From: Variovorax paradoxus
Lineage (GTDB): Bacteria > Pseudomonadota > Gammaproteobacteria > Burkholderiales > Burkholderiaceae_C
Direction: 5' to 3'
Assembly (NCBI RefSeq): GCF_030815855.1
Contig: NZ_JAUSXG010000001.1
Span: 186,001-250,000, forward strand
Length of the DNA: 64,000 nt
Under the pieces are notes generated by a model. That model searched no databases, was not told the origin of the DNA, and was given only the letters and a program-made list of their open reading frames with translations. Shown here piece after piece: positions 35,525-44,924 of this stretch (position 1 is the first letter of the stretch; every line of letters begins with the position of its first letter). The translations under genes and the position numbers were made by a program.

Positions 35525-36771
35525 TGAGCAAGGCACTAGCGGGTGTTCGCATTCTCGATTTCACCCATGTTCAGTCCGGCCCCACCTGCACCCAGCTGCT
35601 GGCGTGGTTCGGCGCCGACGTGATCAAGGTGGAGCGCGCCGGAGAGGGCGACGCCACGCGCGGCCAGCTGCGCGACATTCCCGGTGTGGACAGCCTCTAC
35701 TTCACGATGCTGAACCACAACAAGCGCTCGATCACGCTCGACACCAAGAAGCCCAAGGGCAAGAAGGTGCTCGACACGCTGATCAAGACCTGCGACGTGC
35801 TGGTCGAGAACTTCGCGCCCGGCGCGCTCGACCGCATGGGCATTACCTGGGCCCATATCCAGGAGCTCAATCCGCGCATGATCGTGGCGTCGGTCAAGGG
35901 CTTCGGTCCCGGCAAGTACGAGCATTGCAAGGTGTACGAGAACGTGGCGCAGTGCGCGGGCGGCGCGGCCTCGACCACCGGCTTCGAGGACGGCCCGCCG
36001 GTCGTCACGGGCGCGCAGATCGGCGACAGCGGCACCGGCCTTCACTTGGCGCTGGGCATCGTGGCGGCGCTCTACCAGCGCAACAGCACGGGCCGCGGCC
36101 AGCAGGTGCTCGCGCCCATGCAGGACGCGGTGCTGAACCTGTGCCGCGTGAAGATGCGCGATCAGCAGCGGCTCGAGCGCACCGGCACCATGCACGAATA
36201 CCCGCAGTACCCCGACGGCAAGTTCGGCGACGCGGTGCCGCGCGCGGGCAATGCCTCGGGCGGCGGCCAGCCGGGCTCCATTCTCAAGTGCAAGGGCTGG
36301 GAGACCGACCCCAACGCCTACATCTACTTCATCACGCAGGGGGCGGTGTGGCCGGCGGTGTGCAAGGTCATCGGCGAAGAAGGCTGGATCACCGACGAGG
36401 CCTACGCCACGCCGGCGGCGCGCCTCTTGCACCTGAAGCCGATCTTCGCGCGCATCGAGCAATGGACCATGACCAAGACCAAGTTCGAAGCCATGGACAT
36501 CCTCAACCAGTACGACATTCCGTGCGGGCCGATTCTTTCGATGAAGGAAATCGCCGCCGACGAGTCGCTGCGAGAGACCGGCACCATCGTCGAAGTCGAC
36601 CACCCGACGCGGGGCAAATACCTGACGGTGGGCAACCCGATCAAGATGTCCGACAGCCCGACCGAGGTCACGCGCTCGCCGCTGCTCGGCGAGCACACCG
36701 AAGAAGTGCTGATGCAGTTGGGCTACACCGCTGGCGACGTGGAATCGCTGCGCGCCGAAGGCGTGATCTGA
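35524..36771 (+). CDS. frc: Formyl-CoA:oxalate CoA-transferase-like, copy 2
   Basis: 415 aa, very similar to copy 1 throughout ('[20 protein letters not shown]', '[20 protein letters not shown]', catalytic Asp in '[18 protein letters not shown]'). The glycine loop differs: '[13 protein letters not shown]' instead of [11 protein letters not shown]. Since this loop shapes the active site in the Oxalobacter enzyme, copy 2 may prefer another CoA donor or acceptor (inference). Coupled to the PAS gene by a one-base overlap. Confidence 0.93.
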   Translation: MSKALAGVRILDFTHVQSGPTCTQLLAWFGADVIKVERAGEGDATRGQLRDIPGVDSLYFTMLNHNKRSITLDTKKPKGKKVLDTLIKTCDVLVENFAPGALDRMGITWAHIQELNPRMIVASVKGFGPGKYEHCKVYENVAQCAGGAASTTGFEDGPPVVTGAQIGDSGTGLHLALGIVAALYQRNSTGRGQQVLAPMQDAVLNLCRVKMRDQQRLERTGTMHEYPQYPDGKFGDAVPRAGNASGGGQPGSILKCKGWETDPNAYIYFITQGAVWPAVCKVIGEEGWITDEAYATPAARLLHLKPIFARIEQWTMTKTKFEAMDILNQYDIPCGPILSMKEIAADESLRETGTIVEVDHPTRGKYLTVGNPIKMSDSPTEVTRSPLLGEHTEEVLMQLGYTAGDVESLRAEGVI

Positions 36772-36808
36772 GCTGAAGCGCCATTGAGGGCTCAAGGAAC
36801 CGCGGGTG

Positions 36809-36870
36809 GTGAATGCATCCGCAGCGGTAATTCACGGCCATTTATGTATAACTTATCGTGAATGCATTCA
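36809..36870. promoter_or_regulatory. AT-rich promoter region with two GTGAATGCATYC motifs
   Basis: Motif copies at 36809-36820 and 36858-36869; the second is part of the perfect palindrome TGAATGCATTCA (36859-36870). The stretch 36840-36915 is strikingly AT-rich for this genome and contains TATAAC-like boxes. Probably a second promoter for the downstream sucCD-like genes. Confidence 0.5.
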
Positions 36871-36974
36871 ATAAAATAGTTTAACTATTATTTATCGATC
36901 ATAGGATCTACATTTTGATCATGCCGACCCGCAAACAATTTGCCGAACGGCGTTCAATTTCTAGGAGAAATTTC

Positions 36975-37304
36975 ATGATCGATGAATTGCCGATTCAATA
37001 CTGGAGCAGCGAAACCGAGCGCAATGCGTACAACGCGGCGTTCTACGAACTGGGCTTTCGCTGGCACTGGGACCGTGAAATCTATTGCCAGCTGCTTCGC
37101 CAGAGCCAGGACGGTATCGAGCGTGTCTGCCACTACCTCAGTAACCACCAGCCGCATCTTCTGCGTGCCTACGACGCCAAATCCCTGGCCGAGGTGATCG
37201 AGCAGAAGAAGGAAGAGCACCAAAAACGCGAATTGGGCAACGGGACCATGAAGAAGCGCTATTTCAATTGGGCCGAAAGCCGCGGCGCGGAACTCGGCGC
37301 CTGA
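36975..37304 (+). CDS. Conserved small protein before the CoA-ligase pair
   Basis: 109 aa from the ATG at 36975, which has an ideal AGGAG; in-frame starts 54 and 60 bases upstream are less likely. Aromatic-rich N-terminal half ('LPIQYWSSETERNAYNAAFY', 'ELGFRWHWDREIYCQLLRQS') and a charged helix ('SLAEVIEQKKEEHQKREL'). No family recognised. It ends six bases before the sucC-like gene, so it belongs to the same transcript. Confidence 0.75.
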   Translation: MIDELPIQYWSSETERNAYNAAFYELGFRWHWDREIYCQLLRQSQDGIERVCHYLSNHQPHLLRAYDAKSLAEVIEQKKEEHQKRELGNGTMKKRYFNWAESRGAELGA

Positions 37305-37310
37305 ATTGCC

Positions 37311-38483
<1,173 letters not shown>

Positions 38484-38526
38484 AAACTTGCTCTTCGATT
38501 CGTCGCGTTGTGCGTTCAGGGTGCGC

Positions 38527-38749
38527 TCCCGCTGATGGGGTACCTTGCTCCGCGAATGTCCCCCGGCCTGCGGCCTCCTCCTTTATTTCGCTGCGCAAGG
38601 CACCCCATCAGCGGGACCGTTGTACAGAGCGGTCGTTGATCGCACGGAACAAGCGCAGCGCCCGGTGTGCACAGGGCATCGGGTGCTCCCCGCAGCGAAA
38701 TCAAGGAGGAGGGCGAAGCCCGGGGGACATTCGCGGAGGGGAGTACCCG
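38527..38749. repeat. Interspersed repeat element with nested inverted repeats
   Basis: Two nested inverted pairs: 38527-38548 with 38595-38616 (CCCGCTGATGGGG / CCCCATCAGCGGG), and about 38540-38595 with 38691-38749 (CCGCGAATGTCCCCCGG against its complement, then the CTCCTCCTT.ATTTCGCTGCG segments). It fills the sucC-sucD gap. I believe it belongs to a family repeated in Variovorax genomes, but this is from memory of style, not a search. Confidence 0.65.
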
Positions 38750-38821
38750 GTGGCCTTTGCACAAGCCCTGAACAGCAGCGCCAAGAAAAGCCGCGCCAAG
38801 AACAAGACCCGGAGAGCTGAC

Positions 38822-39721
38822 ATGTCGATTTTGGTCAACAAGCACACCCGCGTCATCACCCAAGGCATCACCGGAAAAACCGGGCAGTTCCACACCGCCA
38901 TGTGCCGCGACTACGGCAACGGCCAGAAATGCTTTGTCGCCGGTGTGAACCCCAACAAGGCGGGCAAGTCCTTCGACGGCATTCCAGTGTTCGGCACGGT
39001 GAAGGAAGCCAAGGCAGAGACCGGCGCCACCGTGTCGGTCATCTACGTGCCGCCGCCGTTCGCAGCTGCCGCCATCGACGAGGCCGTCGATGCGGGGCTC
39101 GACCTGGTCGTGTGCATCACCGAAGGCATCCCCGTGCGCGACATGATCCGCACCCGCCATCGCATGGAAGGCAGCAAGACGCTGCTGCTCGGTCCCAACT
39201 GCCCGGGCCTCATCACGCCTGACGAAATCAAGATCGGCATCATGCCCGGCCACATCCACCAGAAAGGCCGCATCGGCGTGGTCTCGCGCTCCGGCACGCT
39301 CACCTACGAGGCCGCGAGCCAGCTTGCGAGCTTCGGCATCGGGCAGTCGACCGTCGTGGGCATCGGCGGCGATCCGGTCGGCGGGTTGCGGCACATCGAC
39401 GTGCTGAAGATGTTCAACGACGATCCGCGCACCGACGCCGTGATCATGGTCGGCGAAATCGGCGGCAACGACGAAGAGATTTGCGCGCGCTGGATCCGGG
39501 ACCACATGCAGAAGCCCGTGGTCGGCTTCATTGCCGGTGCCAGCGCACCGCCGGGCAAGCGCATGGGCCATGCGGGTGCCATCGTCTCCGGGGGCAACGG
39601 AACCGCACAGGGAAAACTGGCGGTGATGAAGGAGTGCGGCATTCACGTGACCGACAACCCCGCCGAGATGGGAAAGCTGCTTGCGTCGCTCGTCGTCCCG
39701 GACTACCTGCCCTTCGACTGA
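38822..39721 (+). CDS. SucD-like CoA ligase alpha subunit
   Basis: 299 aa from the ATG at 38822 with GGAGAGC upstream; the open frame extends further up through the repeat element, which I exclude. CoA-binding Rossmann domain ('[20 protein letters not shown]', '[20 protein letters not shown]') and ligase domain with the phospho-His in '[12 protein letters not shown]'. Pairs with the SucC-like subunit, from which it is separated by a 338-base repeat. Confidence 0.88.
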   Translation: MSILVNKHTRVITQGITGKTGQFHTAMCRDYGNGQKCFVAGVNPNKAGKSFDGIPVFGTVKEAKAETGATVSVIYVPPPFAAAAIDEAVDAGLDLVVCITEGIPVRDMIRTRHRMEGSKTLLLGPNCPGLITPDEIKIGIMPGHIHQKGRIGVVSRSGTLTYEAASQLASFGIGQSTVVGIGGDPVGGLRHIDVLKMFNDDPRTDAVIMVGEIGGNDEEICARWIRDHMQKPVVGFIAGASAPPGKRMGHAGAIVSGGNGTAQGKLAVMKECGIHVTDNPAEMGKLLASLVVPDYLPFD

Positions 39722-39760
39722 GCTCCAAAAAACACTCCAACAGAAATCAAGGAACGCGAC

Positions 39761-40543
39761 ATGCAACAACAGCAGCAGCAACAACGGTGGGTCCGTTTCG
39801 AACACGGCGGCGAAACGGCCTTCGGCACGCTCGAAGGCGATGCCGTGCACGAGCACCGCGGCAACATGTTCGAACGCCCGGAGCCGACAGGCCGCGTGTT
39901 CCTGCTCTCGGGCGTGCGGCTCCTCACGCCCACCGAGCCGACCAAGGTCATTGCGCTGTGGAACAACTTCCATGCGCTCGGCGAAAAGCTCAAGCTGCCG
40001 GTGCCCGCGGAGCCGCTCTACCTGCTGAAGGCGCCCAACTCCTACCTTGCGCCCGGCGCGGGCATCCGCAAGCCGCTGTGCGACGGAAAGGTGGTGTTCG
40101 AGGGTGAGCTCGGCATCGTCATCGGCAAGACCTGCACCGCGGTGCCCGAGGCGGAGGCGCTCGGCCACGTGTTCGGCTACACCTGCGCCAACGACGTGAC
40201 GGTCGCCGACATATTGAACCGCGATGCGTCGTTCGCCCAGTGGGTGCGCGCCAAGGGCTTCGACACCTTCTGCCCGATGGGCCCAGTGGTGGCCACCGGC
40301 CTCGACCCCGCCACGCTGACCGTGACCACGCTGCTCGACGGCGAGGTGCGGCAGAACTATCCGATCAGCGACATGCGCTTTTCGGTCCAGCAACTCGTAA
40401 GCCTGATCTCCCTCGACATGACGCTGCATCCCGGCGACGTGATCCTGTGCGGCACGTCCATCGGCGTCGGCTCGATGAAGCCTGGCAGCCTGGTCGAGGT
40501 CGAGATCGGCGGCATCGGCAGGCTCGGCAACCGCTTCGGCTGA
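39761..40543 (+). CDS. Fumarylacetoacetate-hydrolase-family protein
   Basis: 260 aa. Poly-Gln start, small N-terminal domain ('VRFEHGGETAFGTLEGDAV'), then the FAH fold: 'KVIALWNNFHALGEKL', metal-binding acids in 'VVFEGELGIVIGK' and 'YTCANDVTVADI', and 'LHPGDVILCGTSIGVGSMKP'. FAH-family enzymes hydrolyse or decarboxylate beta-diketo acids and tautomerise oxaloacetate. Within an oxalate block, an oxaloacetate- or acylpyruvate-directed activity is plausible but unproven. Confidence 0.88.
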   Translation: MQQQQQQQRWVRFEHGGETAFGTLEGDAVHEHRGNMFERPEPTGRVFLLSGVRLLTPTEPTKVIALWNNFHALGEKLKLPVPAEPLYLLKAPNSYLAPGAGIRKPLCDGKVVFEGELGIVIGKTCTAVPEAEALGHVFGYTCANDVTVADILNRDASFAQWVRAKGFDTFCPMGPVVATGLDPATLTVTTLLDGEVRQNYPISDMRFSVQQLVSLISLDMTLHPGDVILCGTSIGVGSMKPGSLVEVEIGGIGRLGNRFG

Positions 40544-40592
40544 GGCCTGTCTGCCCGCGCGCGCGCAAAGAATCAACAACTTGGGGATCGAC

Positions 40593-41606
40593 ATGAAGAT
40601 AGCAGTCATCGGAGCGGGCGCCATCGGCGGCCTGGTGGGCGCAAAGCTCGCCCTGGCCGGCGAGGACGTGACGTTCATCGTGCGCGGAAAGAACCTCGAC
40701 GCCATTGCCACCAACGGCTTCAAGCTCATCGGAGCCGACGGCACCGAGCAGGTGGCGCTCAACGCCAAAGCGACCGACCGCTACGACCAGGCGGGGCCGC
40801 AGGACATCGTGGTGCTGGCGATGAAGGCGCACCAGGTCGAGGCCGTGGCGAACGACGTTCCCAAGCTGTTCGGGCCCGAGACCGTCGTGGTCACGATGCA
40901 GAACGGCATCCCGTTCTGGTACTTCCACGGCCACGGCGGCGCGCTCGCGGGCACGCCGGTGCGCAGCGTCGATCCCACCGGCCTGGTGGCCGCGAAGATT
41001 CCGGCCGAGCGCGTCATCGGCTGCGTGGTGTACCCGGCGTCCGAGCTCATCGCGCCGGGCGTGGTGAAGCACATCGAGGGCGACCGTTTTCCGGTCGGCG
41101 AACTCGACGGCTCTTCGAGCGAGCGCGTGAACCGCGTCTCGGCCTGCTTCACTGCGGCCGGCTTCAAGGCGCCGGTGCTCGACAACATCCGCGCCGAAAT
41201 CTGGCTCAAGCTCTGGGGCAACCTGACCTTCAACCCGATCAGCAGCCTGTCGCATTCGACACTCGTCGACATCTGCCAGTACCCGCCTTCGCGCGCGCTG
41301 GCCGCGTCGATGATGGAAGAGGCGCAGGCCGTGGCCCACAAGCTGGGCATCGAGTTCCGCGTGACGCTCGACAAGCGCATTGCCGGCGCTGAAAAAGTCG
41401 GCAAGCACAAGACCTCGATGCTGCAGGACGTGGAAGCCGGGCGCGCGCCGGAGATCGATGCGCTGGTGGGCGCCGTGGTCGAACTGGCCCGGCTCACCGA
41501 CACCCCGACGCCGCACATCGACACCGTGTATTCCCTCGTCAAGCTGCTGGCGCGTACGATGGAAGAACAGCGCGGCCGGGTTTGCCTTCACGAAATGGCG
41601 GACTAG
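40593..41606 (+). CDS. 2-dehydropantoate 2-reductase-like protein
   Basis: 337 aa from the ATG at 40593. ApbA/PanE family: NADP-binding 'KIAVIGAGAIGGLVGAKLAL', 'ILVLAMKAHQ'-like strand ('DIVVLAMKAHQVEAVAND'), 'MQNGIPFWYF', and C-terminal helices with 'LWGNLTFNPISSLSHSTLVD' and 'KTSMLQDVEAGRAPEIDALV'. Reduces a 2-keto acid, classically ketopantoate in pantothenate/CoA synthesis. Its place here could support CoA supply or reduction of another keto acid; paralogues with other substrates are common. Confidence 0.85.
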   Translation: MKIAVIGAGAIGGLVGAKLALAGEDVTFIVRGKNLDAIATNGFKLIGADGTEQVALNAKATDRYDQAGPQDIVVLAMKAHQVEAVANDVPKLFGPETVVVTMQNGIPFWYFHGHGGALAGTPVRSVDPTGLVAAKIPAERVIGCVVYPASELIAPGVVKHIEGDRFPVGELDGSSSERVNRVSACFTAAGFKAPVLDNIRAEIWLKLWGNLTFNPISSLSHSTLVDICQYPPSRALAASMMEEAQAVAHKLGIEFRVTLDKRIAGAEKVGKHKTSMLQDVEAGRAPEIDALVGAVVELARLTDTPTPHIDTVYSLVKLLARTMEEQRGRVCLHEMAD

Positions 41607-41659
41607 CGCCACTGGGGCTGGGCGATTTTGCGCAGCCCGTGTGCGCTGTGATCAATGAA

Positions 41660-43087
41660 ATGGAACGGATGATGCGACGTACACGCAGCGCGAAGATCGT
41701 GGCCACACTGGGCCCTGCCACCACCGACGAACCGGCCATCCGTGCCCTGTTCGAGCGCGGCGTGGATGTGTTCCGGCTCAACTTCAGTCACGGCACGCAG
41801 CACGACCACGCGCGCCGCCTCGACACCATCCGGCGGCTCGAGAAAGAGTTCGGCCGGCCCATCGGCGTACTGCTCGACCTGCAGGGGCCGAAGCTGCGGC
41901 TCGGTACTTTCGAAGGCGGCCGCGCGCAGCTCGATGCGGGGTCGCGCTTTCGCCTCGACATGGACGCCACGAGCGGCAATGCACGCCGCGCACCGCTGTT
42001 GCATCCGGAAATCTTCGCGGCGCTGCAGGTGGGCACCGATCTGCTGCTCGACGACGGCAAGCTGCGGCTGCGCGTCGACAGTTACGGCGCCGACTTCGCA
42101 GAAACTACGGTGCTCGTCGGCGGGCCCATCTCCGACCGCAAGGGCGTGAATGTGCCGAGCGTGGTGCTGCCGATTTCGCCGCTCACGCCGAAAGACCTCG
42201 ACGACCTGGCCTGCGGCCTGGCGATGGGCGTGGACTGGGTCGCGCTTTCCTTCGTGCAGCGCCCCGAGGACATCGAAGAGGCGCGCGCCATCATCGGCAC
42301 CCGCGCGTGGATCATGGCCAAGCTCGAGAAGCCCGCGGCCATCGACCACCTGGATGCCATCGTCGATTTGTGCGACGGCGTCATGGTTGCGCGCGGCGAC
42401 CTCGGCGTGGAGCTGCCGCCCGAGCGCGTGCCCGAATTGCAGCGCCTGATCGTGCGTGCCTGCCGCAAGCGCGGCAAGCCGGTGGTCGTGGCCACGCAAA
42501 TGCTCGAATCGATGATTGCCGCACCGGTGCCCACGCGCGCCGAGGTGTCCGACGTTGCCACCGCCATCTACGACGGCGTGGATGCGGTCATGCTGTCGGC
42601 CGAATCGGCCTCCGGAAAGTATCCGCTGGAGGCCGTTTCCATGATGGAGCGGATCATCTCGCGCGTGGAATCCGATGCGTCCTACCGCATCGGCATCGAC
42701 GCCACGCACGAAGCGTCCTTGTCGACCACGGCCGACGCGGTCTGCGCTTCGATGCGGCAGGTGGCTGCGCTGCTGGCGCCCGCCGCCACCGTCACCTACA
42801 CCTCCTCGGGCTTCACGAGCCTGCGCGCCGCGCGGGAGCGGCCCGCGGTTTCCATCCTGGGGCTGACACCCGACATCGCCACCGCGCGCCGCATGGCGAT
42901 GGTGTGGGGCGTGCATGCGGTGCTGGTCGACGACGTGCACGACGTGGCCGAGATGATCGAGTGCGCCTGCCGTGTCGCATGCACCGAAGGCTTCGCGAGC
43001 ACCGGCAGCGACGTGGTGGTGGTGGCGGGCCTTCCTTTCGGGCTTTCGGGAACGACCAACCTGCTGCACGTCGCGCGCATACCCTAG
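41660..43087 (+). CDS. pyk: Pyruvate kinase
   Basis: 475 aa; the start is uncertain (ATG at 41660, 41669 or 41672). Complete core: 'RSAKIVATLGPAT', 'DVFRLNFSHG', 'VLLDLQGPKLRLGTF', substrate/metal loop 'IMAKLEKPAAIDHLDAIVDL', 'GVMVARGDLGVELPPERVP', 'QMLESMIAAPVPTRAEVSD', 'YDGVDAVMLSAESASGKYP', and the C-terminal allosteric domain. Converts PEP and ADP to pyruvate and ATP. Pyruvate kinases next to glyoxylate/glycerate genes are frequent in oxalate- and tartrate-users, fitting assimilation of C2 units through glycerate. Confidence 0.93.
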   Translation: MERMMRRTRSAKIVATLGPATTDEPAIRALFERGVDVFRLNFSHGTQHDHARRLDTIRRLEKEFGRPIGVLLDLQGPKLRLGTFEGGRAQLDAGSRFRLDMDATSGNARRAPLLHPEIFAALQVGTDLLLDDGKLRLRVDSYGADFAETTVLVGGPISDRKGVNVPSVVLPISPLTPKDLDDLACGLAMGVDWVALSFVQRPEDIEEARAIIGTRAWIMAKLEKPAAIDHLDAIVDLCDGVMVARGDLGVELPPERVPELQRLIVRACRKRGKPVVVATQMLESMIAAPVPTRAEVSDVATAIYDGVDAVMLSAESASGKYPLEAVSMMERIISRVESDASYRIGIDATHEASLSTTADAVCASMRQVAALLAPAATVTYTSSGFTSLRAARERPAVSILGLTPDIATARRMAMVWGVHAVLVDDVHDVAEMIECACRVACTEGFASTGSDVVVVAGLPFGLSGTTNLLHVARIP

Positions 43088-43158
43088 GCCCTTTTCGAGA
43101 GAGGCTCGGCGCGCCGCAAGATGCCTCCCCGCTCGCAGCAGCAGCAATCCTTTTCCGA

Positions 43159-44106
43159 ATGAAGCACGCGACCCTGCGCCAGTTGAAAGTCTTCGAAGCG
43201 GTGGCGCGCTTGCTGAGCTTCTCGCGCGCGGCGGAAGAGCTTCACCTGACGCAGCCGGCTGTTTCCACGCAGGTGCGCAAGCTCGAAGAGCACGCGGGCA
43301 ACGCGCTGTTCGAGCAGTTCGGCAAGAAGATCTACCTGACACCGGCCGGTACCGAGCTGCTGCAGATCAGCCGCGCGATCATCCAGCAGTTCGAGGCGGC
43401 CGAGAACGCAATGCTGCAGTTCAACGGCGTCTCGGGCGGCAAGCTCAACGTGGGCGTGATCAGCGCGGGCGACTACTTCTTTCCGCGCCTCCTGGTGGAG
43501 TTCGCGAGCCGGCATCGCGGCGTGACGCTGAACTTCACCGTGCACAACCGCGAAGGGCTCATGACCCACATCGCGGAGAACCTCACCGATCTCGCGATCA
43601 TGGTGCGGCCGCCGACCGACCTGGACACCGTCAACCAGCCCTTTGCGCCGCACCCTTATGTGATCGTCGCGGCGCCCAACCATCCGCTGGTGGGCGCGCC
43701 GAAAATCCCCTTGGCCCGGCTGATGCGCGAGCCTTTCGTGGTGCGCGAGAAAGCCTCGGACACCTGGCATTCGATGGAAGAGGGCTTCGGCGGCGACCTC
43801 CGCGGCATCAACATCGCGATGGAAATCCGCAGCACCGAAACCATCAAGCAGGCAGTCATCGCGGGCATGGGCGTGAGCTTCGTGTCGGCCCACACCATCA
43901 GCCAGGAGCTGCGCGCCGGCAGCCTGCGCGTGCTCGATGTGCAGGGCTTTCCGCTGATGCTCCACTGGTACGTGGTGCATCGGCGCAGCAAGCGCCTGCC
44001 GCCGGTGGCGCAGGCCTTCAAGGACTTTCTGCTCGCCGACGGGGCGGGGCTCATCTCGCAGATCGTGCCCTTCGGCAATTCCAATGAAAAAGAGCGCGGC
44101 GAGTAG
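43159..44106 (+). CDS. LysR-family regulator (CbbR-like)
   Basis: 315 aa. HTH in 'TLRQLKVFEAVARLLSFSRA', 'AEELHLTQPAVSTQVRKLEE'; effector domain 'LNVGVISAGDYFFPRLLVEF', 'IMVRPPTDLDTVNQPFAPHP'. Resembles the CbbR/RbcR group that governs carbon assimilation genes. Starts 72 bases after pyk in the same direction. Probably a local regulator for the carbon-assimilation part of the cluster. Confidence 0.88.
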   Translation: MKHATLRQLKVFEAVARLLSFSRAAEELHLTQPAVSTQVRKLEEHAGNALFEQFGKKIYLTPAGTELLQISRAIIQQFEAAENAMLQFNGVSGGKLNVGVISAGDYFFPRLLVEFASRHRGVTLNFTVHNREGLMTHIAENLTDLAIMVRPPTDLDTVNQPFAPHPYVIVAAPNHPLVGAPKIPLARLMREPFVVREKASDTWHSMEEGFGGDLRGINIAMEIRSTETIKQAVIAGMGVSFVSAHTISQELRAGSLRVLDVQGFPLMLHWYVVHRRSKRLPPVAQAFKDFLLADGAGLISQIVPFGNSNEKERGE

Positions 44107-44148
44107 CTCGCGCGCGCTCTTCGTGGAGAGTGAATCCGGCGTGGCGAC

Positions 44149-44313
44149 TCAACGCTGCACGGCCGCCGAACGGCGTTGCATCAGCGCGGCGCGTGCGGCC
44201 TTGTAGAAAATCACGATGGGCATGGCGGAGAACAGCTCGCGCATTGCGTTGTTGGCGGTCGACGACGAGGAAGGGGTACGCAGGGCGCTGGAATTCAAGG
44301 TGGCGTGGCTCAT
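44149..44313 (-). CDS. 54-residue basic protein
   Basis: Ser-rich start followed by 'NNAMRELFSAMPIVIFYKAA' and 'RAALMQRRSAAVQR', ending Arg-rich. It has the size and amphipathic-helix style of DUF1127-like small proteins but lacks their clear motif. Expression is supported by its promoter region: TAGGGTTTACCCTA followed (minus strand) by TAAAAT at 44361-44378, and TTGACCTAGGTCAA at 44408. Confidence 0.55.
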   Translation of the reverse strand: MSHATLNSSALRTPSSSSTANNAMRELFSAMPIVIFYKAARAALMQRRSAAVQR

Positions 44314-44364
44314 TGGCGGCTCCAAAGGTTGAATCGAAAAGACTGAAGGGATTACCCTCGATTT

Positions 44365-44378
44365 TAGGGTTTACCCTA
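44365..44378 (-). promoter_or_regulatory. TAGGGTTTACCCTA promoter element (copy 2)
   Basis: Inverted repeat TAGGGT/ACCCTA with two central bases. On the minus strand it runs into TAAAAT (-10-like), 52 bases before the ATG at 44313; an imperfect second copy (GGGTAATCCC) follows. Confidence 0.6.
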
Positions 44379-44407
44379 GACGGGCGCAAACGCCATTTTT
44401 GCGTTTC

Positions 44408-44421
44408 TTGACCTAGGTCAA
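44408..44421. promoter_or_regulatory. TTGACCTAGGTCAA palindrome
   Basis: Perfect 14-base palindrome of the TTGA-N6-TCAA class, about 95 bases upstream of the small gene at 44149-44313. Confidence 0.7.
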
Positions 44422-44736
44422 TTTTTTCCGCCGCAGACGGGTTCTGGCATCCGCCGGCTGCTGGAGCCCTTCGGGAGGAGTTCGAGCGAGCGCGCAACGC
44501 GCATCGCACCTCACGAAGGCCGTCGCACGGACCATCGAAAGTTCGCGCGAAGAGCGCCGAATTTCTTCTTTGCAATACCGTGTCTTCGCATTTGCGCAAT
44601 GCACATCGCATGCAGCGCAAGGTGTGCATGCATTGCCGCGTGTTTCGAGCGGTATCCATTCACGCAAGTGCGCGCGCATCGAGGCTTGGTGCGAGGGATA
44701 CCACGGGGCTTCGGCGTGAGCGCGATTCGCGTGAAC

Positions 44737-44750
44737 TTGACGGAGGTCAA
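44737..44750. promoter_or_regulatory. TTGACGGAGGTCAA site upstream of the MFS transporter
   Basis: TTGAC/GTCAA arms with four-base spacer, about 180 bases upstream of the transporter start; the only imperfect member of the four sites in its centre. Confidence 0.65.
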
Positions 44751-44924
44751 GAGTTTTTGAGCCGCTCGGTCCGACAGTCATTCACGCGCGGAAACTGGTG
44801 CTCCCAACGCCGTTTCAGCGATGTCAAAGAAGCCTCGTCGACTGTCGATACGCATCGATTGCTCGACTGATTGCTCCCTGTTCGCAGCCTGTCGGATTCA
44901 ACGAAAACACTTAGGACAAACTCC

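Larger units (their letters stand above)
44314..44924. other. Long regulatory gap upstream of the MFS transporter
   Basis: 611 bases. Holds two TTGA-N6-TCAA sites (44408-44421, 44737-44750) and the TAGGGTTTACCCTA element. Open frames in it lack recognisable features. The transporter's 5' leader may be long; a small RNA cannot be excluded. Confidence 0.5.

Noticed and set aside
44580..44870. 96-codon frame upstream of the MFS gene
   Set aside because: No ribosome binding site, unusual composition and overlap with a regulatory palindrome; no recognisable feature.
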